The notes beneath the pieces were generated by a model, which made no database searches, was not told where the DNA came from, and saw only the letters and a program-made list of their open reading frames with translations. Positions 53,390 to 63,490 of a stretch of DNA of 64,000 nucleotides are shown piece after piece. The first letter of the stretch is position 1. Each line of letters opens with the position of its first letter. A program made the position numbers and the translations under genes. Source of the DNA: Ariolimax columbianus (taxonomy: Eukaryota > Mollusca > Gastropoda > Stylommatophora > Arionidae); contig JAVGWX010000004.1 in the NCBI GenBank assembly GCA_036924085.1, positions 81,298,941-81,362,940 of the forward strand. The letters are read 5' to 3'.

Positions 53390-53652
53390 AAAAAACGTTA
53401 CAAATCGATACAAAAGAAATCTTGTCAAGTATTAAGATCTCAGCAAGAGAATCTGCATGAGCACCATAATTCATCATGTAGCATGTCCTGCAGAACTTCA
53501 CTCCCATCACAGCCCGTCTGAAATAAACTCGATCTCTTACAAAATCTCCATCCTGCTCCAGAGTCATGCCCAAGCATTTCTCGACATTTTGGTGCCATCA
53601 CATCTAGTGGTAGCATAAAGTCATCATATCGGAACTTAAACACAGCTACCCC
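53390..53652 (-). pseudogene. RTE-like LINE extreme C-terminus
   Basis: Minus strand reads MTLEQDGDFVRDRVYFRRAV. The DNA (GAGTTTATTTCAGACGGGCT, AGGACATGCTACATGATGA) matches 13.76-13.83 kb. It was split from its upstream DNA by the LINE at 53666. Confidence 0.65.
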
Positions 53653-53665
53653 AAGCCAGTGATAC

Positions 53666-54248
53666 TTCTTCTTCTTCTTCTTCTGCGTACACAGTCAGAC
53701 AGTAACCATTATTTTTTCGAAAAAAGCAGCGGTCATCCTGAGACTCTCGCCACTACCATACAGCTTGTCTTGCAGTTCCACTGGCAATGGCCACATCTGC
53801 TCTCTCTGATCCTCGTATGTCGGGCAGTTCTGCAGCAGATGTTCAGCGGTCATTTTACCAGTACCGCACGGGCATTCGTCGGTACACCCTATCTTCAGTT
53901 TGTTGAATAGGTGGTACCTCAGTCTGTTGTGGCCAGTGCGAAGTCTGAAGACAACGACCTGCTCTCTTCGGTTCAACTGGTAATAGGCATCGTTTTTGGT
54001 GTAACCAGTATGTTCGGTTTCCCATTTGGTCATGTATCTGGTTTTGATAAGCCGTTTTGACTCTTCGTACGTCATACTGGTATCTGTTTGTGGTAGCCTT
54101 GCACCTTCTTTTGCCAGTCTGTCTGCCTCCTCGTTGCCTTGGATGTTGCAGTGTGACGGAACCCACTGTACCACCACCCTTTTTGGTGCGGACTGCTGGC
54201 ACAGTTTGCAGAGTGCTGCTCTTAAGTCATTAAGCTCAGTGTTCTTCT
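53666..54248 (-). mobile_element. RNase H-type LINE, 5'-truncated, young insertion
   Basis: Flanked by a perfect 13-bp TSD, AAGCCAGTGATAC (53653-53665 and 54249-54261). On the minus strand it opens inside RNase H, keeps one 160-codon frame from VVQWVPSHCNIQGNEEADRL through RTGHNRLRYHLFNKLKIGCT, CPCGTGKMTAEHLLQNCPTY and ESLRMTAAFFEKI to the stop, and ends in (GAA)n. Clearly the same family as 39.2-40.8 and 8.3 kb, but undamaged over its length. 5' truncation leaves it unable to move. Confidence 0.95.
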
Positions 54249-54261
54249 AAGCCAGTGATAC

Positions 54262-54649
54262 AACCCACTCTAATGCATTCAGTTTTCAAACACAGTTAGA
54301 TTACGAAATATATGACAACAGTACGGGAAATCTACACACGCAAAGCATGTCGGTGCGGCCATCTATTGGGAGACGACAAGGCAGACAGTGCGGTAGAACA
54401 CTGTACCTCTGCTCTCTGACATGGCGCTATAGGCACAACAAGTAAGTAAATTAAAGTGAACAACATGACCACCATTAAAACTGATCCCTAAACAACAAAA
54501 ATCTGTATTCGTTCGTTTGTAGTGATGGTTTCGTAAGCAATGGTTTTACATGTTGAAATTGCGAGCCCCCACACTAAACCCTTTTCAGTTACCTTGTACA
54601 TAATGCTTTGAAGGTTACCGTTGTTCTTTTCTTTTCAACGTTGGTACAA
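54262..54649. other. no recognised gene
   Basis: Unassigned sequence between LINE insertions. Confidence 0.35.
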
Positions 54650-54940
54650 ATTAGACTGTAACTAGAATTTTTTCAAAATACAACTACCTACAAGAACAAA
54701 AGTACATAGCTACAAATTAAATAAAGAAAGGTCCAGATTAGATATTAGGAAACAATGTTTTAGTCAGAGAGTGATGAATGCTTGGAATGCATTGCCACCG
54801 GAAGTAGTGGAGACAGGGACAATTAATGCATTTAAGAATAAATTGGATGCGCATAGCTTTTAGAGCAAGGTAATGCAAATGAAACTGGTGTTTACAGACT
54901 CTGCATAGTTATCTAAACCAGTATAAAAACGTTAAGTGAA
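54650..54940 (+). pseudogene. CR1-like LINE 3' end
   Basis: ATTGGATGCGCATAGCTTTT, GAAACTGGTGTTTACAGACT, ATCTAAACCAGTATAAAAAC. The upstream SESDECLECIATG frame parallels SGECLECIATG at 39.15 kb. It supplies the uninterrupted version of the site used by the LINE at 39236. Confidence 0.88.
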
Positions 54941-55072
54941 ATTAAATTGGGTGGCCCCTCAAGTTGTGGGACACACAAATGGGAATTGTGAAGTCGGTGT
55001 GTGGTCAGTGGACCGAGTGATTTAGACATTTGATCTAAATACTTTATTGTTAAATATGCAACAAATACACTT
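54941..55072. other. short spacer
   Basis: No feature recognised between the CR1 end and the GAA tract. Confidence 0.3.
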
Positions 55073-55380
55073 TCAAAAAAAAGAAGAAGAAAAAGAACAA
55101 GAAGAAGAAGAAGAAGAAGAAGAAGAAGAAGAAGAAGAAGAAAAAGAACCAGAAGAAAAAGAACAAGGAAAACAAGAAAAAGAACAAGAAAAAGAAAAGG
55201 AGAAGATGAAGAAAAAGAAGAACAAGAAAAAGAAGAAGAAAACAAAGCAAAAAAGAAGAATAAAAAGAAAAAGAAGAAGAAGACGAAGAAAAAGAAGAAG
55301 AAGAAGAAAAGAAGAAGAAGAAGAAGAACAACAACAACAACAACACCAACAACAACAACAACAACAACGACAAACGAATT
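55073..55380. repeat. (GAA)n / (CAA)n tract
   Basis: GAAGAAGAA and AAGAAAAAG runs ending in (CAA)n at 55326-55368. Confidence 0.95.
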
Positions 55381-56325
55381 AGAACACGAACAAGAAAATA
55401 AATCATTTGAAAACAACTTGTCATAAATGAAACATGCAAGTCACGATCCCAAATAAGCGCATTTAGCAAATTAATTGGAAAAGAAGTAATCCAATACATT
55501 TTAAAATAGATGAAGATTAAAATTAGAAAAATTTTCAATTTACTTTAAAATAAAAGAAGCAAAAAGGAAGATTCCAATATACTTTGAAATAAAGGAAAAA
55601 GAAAAAAAACAGATCACAAAATCCTTTTTTTTTTTTTAAGAAAAAAAAAGGACAGATTTCAACATACTTTTAAAAAATGTATTTAAAAAGTAAGATTTCC
55701 ACCCACATTAAAATAAAAGCTCTAAAAAGAGAGATTCCAACATACTGTGACAAAAATAAATAAGGTAAAAAAAATGTTAATATACAATGCAAAATGTAAT
55801 GCAAAACAATGCAAAACAAAACAAGCAAAAAAGCAACAGAATATATAAGCAATAATCAAATATGTTTTAAACAGGATGAAAATATGGAATCTCACGCAGG
55901 CTTTCAATTGAAGAAGTTGATAAAGAATCCAATGCGAAAAATGAATTGTAGGGAAATGAAGAATCCAGTATACTTTTAAATGAAGGAAGAAATTAATAAC
56001 GAATCTAATTCATCCTTTTTTTTAATGAAAAATGCAGCCAAAAAAAAATATTTTTACTTTGAGATAAAGAAAGAATAAAAGGAAGATTCCAGCACACTTC
56101 GAAATATCTAAAGAAGAATAGAGCGAACCCAAAACACTTTATATAAATGAAAAAAAAAGAAAAAATCATTTCAACATTTGTTATGTTAGAGGACGTAAAA
56201 TTATAAAGATTCCTACATACTTTGAAATATATGAACCAATAAAGGACAAATTTAAAAAAAAGAGGAAGTATAGAAAGACACCAATTCGAAATTTGAATTA
56301 AAAGGAAAATTGGAAAAGAAAGAAT
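55381..56325. repeat. AT-rich degenerate repeat, left flank of the 42-bp array
   Basis: Loose units with TACTTTGAAATAAA or ACTTTTAAAA and GAAAGATTCCA spaced 50-70 bp. Looks like a decayed ancestor of the central array. Confidence 0.65.
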
Positions 56326-57110
56326 ATATCAAGCTTTGAAATAAAAAACATTGTGAAAAAAATAATCTAGCAAACTTTGAAATAAAGAAACATTGTGAAA
56401 GAAATAATCTAGTAAACTTTGAAATAAAGAAACATTGTGAAAGAAAGAATCTAGTAAACTTTGAAATAAAGAAACATTGTGAAAGAAAGAATCTAGCAAA
56501 CTTTGAAATAAAGAAACATTGTGAAAGAAATAATCTAGCAAACTTTGAAATAAAGAAACATTGTGAAAGAAATAATCTAGCAAACTTTGAAATAAAGAAA
56601 CATTGTGAAAGAAATAATCTAGCAAACTTTGAAATAAAGAAACATTGTGAAAGAAATAATCCAGCAAACTTTGAAATAAAGAAACATTGTGAAAGAAATA
56701 ATCTAGCAAACTTTGAAATAAAGAAACATTGTGACAGAAATAATCTAGCAAACTTTGAAATAAAGAAACATTGTGAAAGAAAGAATCTAGTAAACTTTGA
56801 AATAAAGAAACATTGTGAAAGAAAGAATCTAGCAAACTTTGAAATAAAGAAACATTGTGAAAGAAAGAATCTAGTAAACTTTGAAATAAAGAAACATTGT
56901 GAAAGAAAGAATCTAGCAAACTTTGAAATAAAGAAACATTGTGAAAGAAATAATCTAGCAAACTTTGAAATAAAGAAACATTGTGAAAGAAATAATCTAG
57001 CAAACTTTGAAATAAAGAAACATTGTGAAAGAAAGAATCTAGTAAACTTTGAAATAAAGAAACATTGTGAAAGAAAGAATCTAGCAAACTTTGAAATAAA
57101 TGAATGATAT
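56326..57110. repeat. 42-bp tandem array, about 18 units
   Basis: AAACTTTGAAATAAAGAAAC, ATTGTGAAAGAAAGAATCTA, GC; period 42 bp, near-identical. The 252-aa minus frame (SLLDSFFHNVSLFQ repeats) is open only because 42 is a multiple of 3. Confidence 0.97.
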
Positions 57111-57770
57111 AACTAATCTAATATTTACTTTAAAACAGAAAGACAAGAAATACAGCATTACAAAATTTAAAATAGACGTCAAATATAATTCATACTTTAA
57201 AAACAGAGGAAAAAAAGAGGGAACATAGTTTATACTTTTAAAATCGAAGAGAAGTAGGATCCAAGCACATAATTTTAAAACAGGATGAAGAGATCGAATC
57301 GAACACGCAATAATATAACACGTAGAAAAACAAAAACATTATTACATGTTTATAAAACAAGAAGAAATGAACAAATTTAATACATACTTTTAAAAGAGAA
57401 AGAAAAGAAAGAAACATATACATACTTTTGCAACAGGAAGAACAAAACTAAAGTGTTGAAACAGATAGAAAACTTCCAACCAAACACATACTTTTAAAAC
57501 AGGAAAAAAACTACCGACTTCATACTTTGAAAACAGATAGAAAACTACCAACCAAACATATACATTTAAAACAGGAAGAAAACTACCAATCAAACATATA
57601 CATTTAAAACAGGAAGAAAACTATAAAAAAAAACATGCATTTAAAACAGATAAAAAACTACCAACCAAACAAATGCATTTAAAACAGGGAAAAAAATACC
57701 AACAAAACACATATATTTCAAACGGAAAGAAAACTACCAACCAAACACATACATTTATAACAGATAGAGA
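57111..57770. repeat. AT-rich degenerate repeat, right flank
   Basis: Units with CATTTAAAACAGGAAGAAAA and CTACCAACCAAACA, period about 36-40 bp. Confidence 0.8.
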
Positions 57771-58014
57771 ATTAATCAACAAGACACAGTTAGCCACAGC
57801 TTCTACACTCGATTATCATATGGGTGTCTCCAGAGTGCATCAATTTTCCGAGATTAGTGTTTTTACCTCTGCGCTGCGCACAAGAATTAAAACACGCACT
57901 CCGACTTCATTTGATAGGCTACGCGTCGTGATATAACCAAAAAGACTTACTTGGCAGGGACGTAAAGGTAAAGGTTGTCCCACGGTAGACACTGCTGTCG
58001 GGAAAGAAGTGTTA
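57771..58014. other. no recognised feature
   Basis: Spacer after the array; no motif seen. Confidence 0.35.
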
Positions 58015-58225
58015 TAGACGTTATTGTACTAAGCCACGTTAAAAAGTAGGATAGCTAGTTCCCTTTCTCGCTGCCTTTCCTTCCCTAACAGTGAGGCAGA
58101 AAAATCTATTTACAGCTGAGTCGACTAGAGCGTGTCGGTAACCCGAGTCGAACCCGTGTCTGTCCTATGACAAGAGAGTGCTCTATCCCCGCGTTAAATC
58201 AGACGATGGGGCTTGACCGAAAAAA
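58015..58225 (-). mobile_element. tRNA-like SINE head (diverged family)
   Basis: Reverse strand: GGGATAGAGCACTCTCTTGT (A-box-like) and CACGGGTTCGACTCGGGTTA (B box). The following GTGTCGGTAACC / CTGTAAATAG part has a decayed counterpart at 63.42-63.49 kb (plus). Confidence 0.6.
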
Positions 58226-58429
58226 AAATCGACTCACCATCTCACCATCATCAATGTCATTGTTATCACTTGATCGAGGAACAACAAATCTCGGGAGCTA
58301 GGTGGCCATGGCTCCTATAAATTACATAGTAACGCCTAACTTTTCAGGAGCAGTGTCTTATGTAGTTGCACAATTTTCTCCATCGGGTATATCCAACACT
58401 GTGCATGGCTCCTATATTTTTTTTTTTAA
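58226..58429. other. no recognised feature
   Basis: Spacer with an A-run and T-run. Confidence 0.35.
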
Positions 58430-59580
58430 CAGGCTTTTAGTTATTCTTTACCTGTCCCTGAGATTTTTTAACCTGTCTGTTAGATATCCTGTTTACCTGT
58501 CCCTGATTTTTGAACCTGGCTGCTAGATATCCTGTTTACCTGTCCCTGATTTTTTAACCTGGCTGCTAGATATCCTATTTACATGTCCCTGATTGTTTAA
58601 CCTGGCTGCTAGATATCCTGTTTACCTGTCCCTGATTTTTGAACCTGGCTGCTAGATATCCTGTTTACCAGTTCCTTATATTTGTATCTCGCTGCTAGAT
58701 ATCATGTTAATCTGTCCCTGAGATTTGTTACCTGGCTCCTAGATATTTTGTACCTGACTTCTAAATATTTTGTACCTGGCTCCCAGATATTGTGTACGTG
58801 GCTCCTAGATATTTTGTACCTGGATCCTAGATATTGTGTTCCTGGCTCCTAGATATTTTGTACCTTACTCCTAGATCTATTTTGTATCTGGCTCCTATAT
58901 ATATTTTGTACCTGGCTCCTAGATATCTTGTTTACCTACCCCTGAGATTTTTTACCTGGCTCCTAGATATCTTTTTTACTTGTCCTTGAGATGGTGTACC
59001 TGGCTCCTATATATTTTGTACCTGTTTCTTACATGTGTTGTTTGTTTCCTAGATTTTGTATCAGTCCCCTAGATTGTTAATTTGTTCGTAGATGTCATAA
59101 CTGGTTTCTGGATTTGTTTTACCTGGCTCTTAGATTTGTTTAATCTGCTTCCCAGATTGTTTAAACTGGTTCATAGATCTGTTACCTTCCTCATATTATT
59201 TTGTTGGTACATGGCTCCTAGGTTGTTTTATACCTGGCTCTTAGATGTGCGTACCTGGCTCCTAGATTTGTGTACCTGTCACCTAGATTGTTGTACCTGA
59301 CTTCTATATTTGTGTACCTGGTTCCTAGATTTGTGTATCTGGTTCCTAGATTATTGTAGCTGGCTCCTAAATGTGTGTACCTAGCTCTTAGATTTGTTAC
59401 TTGGCTCCTAGATTTTGTTTTGGCTCCTAGATTTGTGTACCTGGCTCCTAGATGTGTGCACCTGGCTCCTAGATTTGTGTACCTGGCTCCTAGATGTGTG
59501 TACCTAGTTCCTAGATTTGCGTACCTAGCTCCAAGATTGTTTTACTTGCCACCTAGATTTTGTTTTCTCTCCTAGATTCT
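58430..59580. repeat. about 21-bp tandem array, GTACCTGGCTCCTAGAT core
   Basis: Roughly 45 degenerate units such as ACCTGGCTCCTAGATTTGTG. Units are longer at the left end (CCTGTTTACCTGTCCCTGAT plus GGCTGCTAGATAT) and shorter at the right. Confidence 0.93.
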
Positions 59581-59587
59581 AACCAAG

Positions 59588-59822
59588 TATGTCGTAGTTT
59601 ACAGCTTGACTGCGATATTTGCACCGTTCGGTCAAACGCATCCTACTTCAGCAGGCTTCTTTAGAACCGGGTTAGCCTTCTCTCTTCGATCCCTTCTCTC
59701 TAGCCAGTCTGCACTGTTGGAGTGTTATCCAGGATCGATCACCGTGTAGAGATGTAGAGGGGTCTATGGGTCGCTGACCACTGCACCTCATGCACTTTTC
59801 GGCATCTTGATCCCGCTGACCA
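59588..59822 (-). mobile_element. family G copy with internal deletion
   Basis: Reverse strand: GGGATCAAGATGCCGAAAAG, CACGGTGATCGATCCTGGAT, GGCTAGAGAGAAGGGATCGA, the core TGCTGAAGTAGGATGCGTTT, GGTGCAAATATCGCAGTCAA, GCTGTAAACTACGACATA. It lacks the AGGGTCAGCGAACCAGAGCT segment. Confidence 0.85.
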
Positions 59823-59889
59823 CATTGGAGATACAGACTCCTCTAACATGGACTTTCAGGAACACGAGATAGGGCATGAGGTGCGGGTC

Positions 59890-60010
59890 CTGATCCATGT
59901 GTGGGACCGAGGATACGGCAATAAATAAATTGCGTGCAGCCAGTGACTGATAGCTGATTGGTAGCGGCAGGGTCAGTGAATAATAGCTGTAGAAGACCAT
60001 ATTCTGACTG
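59890..60010 (+). mobile_element. family G 5' fragment
   Basis: AGCCAGTGACTGATAGCTGA, GGCAGGGTCAGTGAATAATA and TAGAAGACC match the 5' third of G. It probably shares an insertion history with the adjacent inverted copy. Confidence 0.55.
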
Positions 60011-60104
60011 ACGAATCTGAAAACAGACTGCATCTAAACAGCTTGACTGAGAGTATACGAATTAAAAAAATAAAGGCGTGCCCGGTTCCAAAACTGCCTT
60101 GCTG

Positions 60105-60660
60105 AAACCGCGGGATCAAGGAACTGAACAGCGAATGATCTGCTGCGTTCAGTGACTAGGGCCAGCGACCAAGAGCTGCCAAGACCCCTCTTCACCTCTA
60201 CGTGATGAGCCTGGATAACAGACTGCTGCAACAGGGCAGACCGGCTAAGGAGTAGAGATCAAAGAGGGATGGCTAACCCGGTACACTAAAAGACATGCTG
60301 CAAGTCGGATGTGTCAGTCCAAAAGGTGCAAATATCGCAACCAAGCTGTAAACTACGACAAAACACAGTCCATTTCTCGAACTACATCCTGCTACTTGCA
60401 AAGCAATTTTCAGGGCTTGGTAGTGGGAGTTTGAGAATGTTTAGAGCTTGGTAGCGGGAGTTTTAGAATGTTCAGGGCTTGGTTGCGGAAGTTTGAGAAT
60501 GTTCAGGGCTTGGTAGCAGGAGTTTGAGAATGTTCAGGGCTTGGTAGCGGGAGTTTGAGAATATGCAGGGCTTGGTAGCGGGAGTTTGAGAACGAACGAG
60601 GATGATGAAGAAGAAGTAGGAAAAAAAGAAGAAGAAAAAGGAGGAGAAGAAGAAGAAGAA
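60105..60660 (+). mobile_element. family G copy with expanded 31-bp 3' unit and (GAA)n tail
   Basis: Body from GGATCAAGGAACTGAACAGC through AGAGCTGCCAAGACCCCTCT, GGCTAAGGAGTAGAGATCAA, AAGTCGGATGTGTCAGTCCA, CTACATCCTGCTACTTGCAA. At 60405-60595 the terminal GGCTTGGTAGCGGGAGTTTG-AGAATGTTCAG is repeated about six times at 31-bp spacing before a GAA-rich tail. Confidence 0.92.
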
Positions 60661-60894
60661 GAAGAAGTAGAAGAAGCAAAAGAAGAAGAAGAAACCCAAC
60701 TGACAATCACAAATACCCTACCTCGTTGTAAACTACGACACAGCATCAGAACATCCTTTTCAGAAAGAATGTCGAAGAAGAAGAAGAAGAAGAAGACGAC
60801 GATGATGATGATGATGACTGACAAGAAAAAGATTAGCATATTTCCCATAACCCTGATTACTCTTCAACCACGACCTGACTAGTACCCAGTGGGA
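60661..60894. repeat. GAA/GAT-rich continuation
   Basis: GAAGAAG and GATGATGATG runs (60660-60690, 60770-60815) with unassigned DNA between. Confidence 0.6.
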
Positions 60895-61065
60895 AACGAA
60901 GAGGACTGCTTTGATCTTCCAAGCAGGTAATAAGAGATGAGGACGGAGGGCTGTACATTGGGACTTGCAACTTTATCATGAAGACTGCTTTGATCTTCCA
61001 AGTAGGTAATAAGAGGCGAGGACGGAAGGATGTACATTGGGACTTGCAACTTTATCATGCAAAAA
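60895..61065. repeat. two-copy 80-bp direct repeat
   Basis: GACTGCTTTGATCTTCCAAG...TGTACATTGGGACTTGCAAC at 60902 and about 60981, nearly identical. Confidence 0.93.
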
Positions 61066-61429
61066 CCGTTGCTATTAAAACCAACACTGCAAGTGGTTGA
61101 ATATAGGCTTTCTGTAATGAGGCAAGCTTTAGTGGTAGCTCTATGGCTCACATGAAATGAGGACTTGAAAGAAGAAGAATCTGCAGGTACAAAACTAGTG
61201 AATATAAAAATAAGCCAAGGTTTATTTTTCGGTACAAAGTTTTATTTATGTGTGTTAATTCTATTTTTTTTTCTTTTCTGGAGAGAGGGGGGGGGGAGAG
61301 TTGGTAGAAGTATTAGGGTTAGGGGTCTACATAAGAGTATTTTTTCTTTGTTTAAATTATGGTGGGGTTTTTTTTTGGTGTGAATTGGTGTATTGGCATT
61401 GTTGGTTTTCTTTTTTTGCATTCGAGGAT
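61066..61429. other. no recognised gene; T and G runs
   Basis: T-run (about 61264) and G-run (about 61285); no domain. Confidence 0.4.
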
Positions 61430-61604
61430 CCGTCTTCTTCTTCTGTCGTCTCACTTTCTACCGGGTTGTAGCCCAGTGTTGTTGTATGTATTTGTCTTTC
61501 GCCTGTCTCATGGCCATTTTTCGGTAAGTCTCGTTTGCGCCATCTATCCACCTTTTCCTTGATCTTTCTCTCGCCCTTATTCCTGATTTTCTCTTATAGA
61601 AGGT
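61430..61604 (-). pseudogene. LINE C-terminal fragment
   Basis: Minus strand: YKRKSGIRARERSRKRWIDG, ANETYRKMAMRQAKDKYIQQ. Matches 'RGRPRKRWIDG....LRKM......A.DR..W'. It is followed by a short AGAAGAAGACGG tail. Confidence 0.65.
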
Positions 61605-61965
61605 AGCGTGAACAATGTGGTCTAGTTGTATTCATACAATGTGGTCTAGTTGCATTCATACAATGTGGTCTAGTTGCATTCATACAATGTGGTCTAGTTG
61701 CATTCGTACAATGTGGTCTAGTTGCATTCATACAATGTGGTCTAGTTGCATTCGTACAATGTGGTCTAGTTGCATTCGTACAATGTGGTCTAGTTGCATT
61801 CGTACAATGTGGTCTAGTTGCATTCGTACAATGTGGTCTAGTTGCATTCATACAATGTGGTCTAGTTGCATTCATACAATGTGGTCTAGTTGCATTCATA
61901 CAATGTGGTCTAGTTGCATTCATACAATGTGGTCTTGTTGCATTCGTACAATGTGGCCTATTCAT
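61605..61965. repeat. 24-bp tandem repeat, about 15 units
   Basis: CATTCATACAATGTGGTCTA-GTTG with a CATTCGTAC variant; period 24 bp. Open in frame on both strands because 24 is a multiple of 3. Confidence 0.97.
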
Positions 61966-62552
61966 TCACCGTTCCCTGATATAATTTCAGCAGGGAATAT
62001 TTTCAAACTTCTCCCGAAAATGTATATTTCTGATCCTGTCTCTTTTGATGTTGTTAAGACACCGAATTTCGCAGGTGGCTAACTTTCCTTCCTGGTTCTC
62101 ATTCAATGTCCATGTTTATCACTGATAGCACTGGGTTGGAATTAAGATACTATTTATCATCTGCTTTTTTTCTTGGGGGGAAATCTTGAAGTGTGTTAGT
62201 AGGGGAGACAGTTGTTAAGTGACAGCGTTTGCCCTCTGCACTCTCGTCTGTATCTGTCTATCGAGTCCTCGGTAAAAAAAAAAGAAGATCTATAGACATG
62301 TAATAAATAAACAGATCGCACTAGTGAAGGATGTCTACAGCATGCCAGCTCATTGAGCTATTGGGAAGTTGGTTAAAGTAGGAGAAATAGAAGTCCACGC
62401 AAACAGACAACGGTCGTGTCATGTTAAATTAAATACTGTCCTGGACAAGTCATTCGGGGATCCATCAAAATTTGATAGATTCTCAGGTCGTACTTGTAGA
62501 GGATGTGTACACATTTGCATCTATCTACGGTCTGAGGAAGTTGGCTAAAATA
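61966..62552. other. no gene; duplicated flank
   Basis: 62370-62430 (GGTTAAAGTAGGAGAAATAG, AAGTCCACGC, AACAGACAAC) recurs at 63172-63230 on the far side of the SINE-B insertion, so the host DNA is itself a repeat. Confidence 0.5.
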
Positions 62553-63171
62553 GAGGTGACTACGTGGTCTCGGATTCTGGAGGTCGCGGGTTCAAATCAT
62601 GGTGGAGACCGAGATTTTTGTCACGTGGACGTTCTGGTATTTCCTCGAATCCCTGGGTAGTAGAGATTTGGACGCCCGTCTGCCGAAGACGGATGTGTCG
62701 GACCGAAAGGTGCAAATATCGCAATCAATCTGTAAACTAGCGGCACAACGCATTCCGTTCTCCGGACTACATTCTGCTACTTGCAAAATCCTGTTCAAGG
62801 CTTGATAGCAGGAGATTGAGAACGAAAGCAGAAGAAGAAGAAGAAGAAGAAGAAGAAGAAGAAGAAGAAGAAGAAGAAGAAGAAGAAGAAGAAGAAGAAG
62901 GACGCCCGTGTGCAAGGTCGTGCACGTTAAAAATCTCTTGGCAGTTGGAAATCGACAAGAGTAAACTTAACAACCGCTGCACGTGTACAATTCACAATTA
63001 TGTTTTAAAAAAATCTACCCAATCTATCACGGAATCCTAGCCTGTGATAGTGAGGTCCTGCATTGTGCTAAGATTCTCCCAAAAAATGGAGAAGAACCGA
63101 GCACTTATGGGTTAAATCATGGTTAAACCGTGTGCAATGACGATCATTCTTCTACTAAACTAAACTAAACT
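62553..63171 (+). mobile_element. SINE-B copy interrupted by family G
   Basis: Left part: GTGGTCTCGGATTCTGGAGG, B box CGCGGGTTCAAATC, CTGGGTAGTAGAGATTTGGA. Right part from 62900: GGACGCCCGTG, GCAGTTGGAAATCGACAAGA, GAGCACTTATGGGTTAAATC and tail ACTAAACTAAACTAAAC. Candidate TSD GGCTAAAATA / GGTTAAAATA (62543-62552, 63172-63181). Confidence 0.9.
62680..62899 (+). mobile_element. family G insertion (5'-truncated) inside SINE-B
   Basis: Runs from CTGCCGAAGACGGATGTGTC through CGGACCGAAAGGTGCAAATA, ACTACATTCTGCTACTTGCA and GATAGCAGGAGATTGAGAAC into about 24 GAA units. TSD GGACGCCCGT at 62670-62679 and 62900-62909; intact SINE-B copies have this site once. Confidence 0.94.
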
Positions 63172-63299
63172 GGTTAAAATACGATAAATAGAAGTCCTCG
63201 CTAACAGACAACCGTCACGTCAAGTTAGAAAAAAACTTTTAAAAAAAAATAAAGAAAAGAACAACTCATTGATATAAAAAGAAATGAAATAAAGTTTCA
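63172..63299. other. host flank of the SINE-B insertion
   Basis: Continuation of the duplicated flank also present at 62370-62430, then AT-rich sequence. Confidence 0.4.
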
Positions 63300-63490
63300 A
63301 ACCATCTACTGCTATCGGGGGTGAAGTGTTAGAGGACTCGTTACACAAGGTTGTTTTTATCTTTTAATTGGCTTAATCAATTTTCTTCGTTTCCTTCAAT
63401 AACAAACAGTAAGTCAGATACGCATTTACAGCTAGGTAGATTGGAACGTGTCGAGAACGGGGATGTAACCACGAATGCTATGAGAAATAA
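63300..63490 (+). mobile_element. decayed tRNA-like SINE fragment
   Basis: TTTACAGCTAGGTAGATTGG and AACGTGTCGAGAACGGGGAT resemble the plus strand at 58.11-58.16 kb (TTTACAGCTGAGTCGACTAG, AGCGTGTCGGTAACCCGAGT). Confidence 0.45.

Noticed and set aside
56329..57087. 252-aa repeat protein (SLLDSFFHNVSLFQ)n
   Set aside because: A 42-bp satellite with no start context, no non-repetitive termini and an AT-rich neighbourhood.
61594..62082. Repeat proteins (MWSSCIHT)n and (RPHCMNAT)n
   Set aside because: Both strands of a 24-bp minisatellite are open at once, typical of stop-free units with a period divisible by 3.
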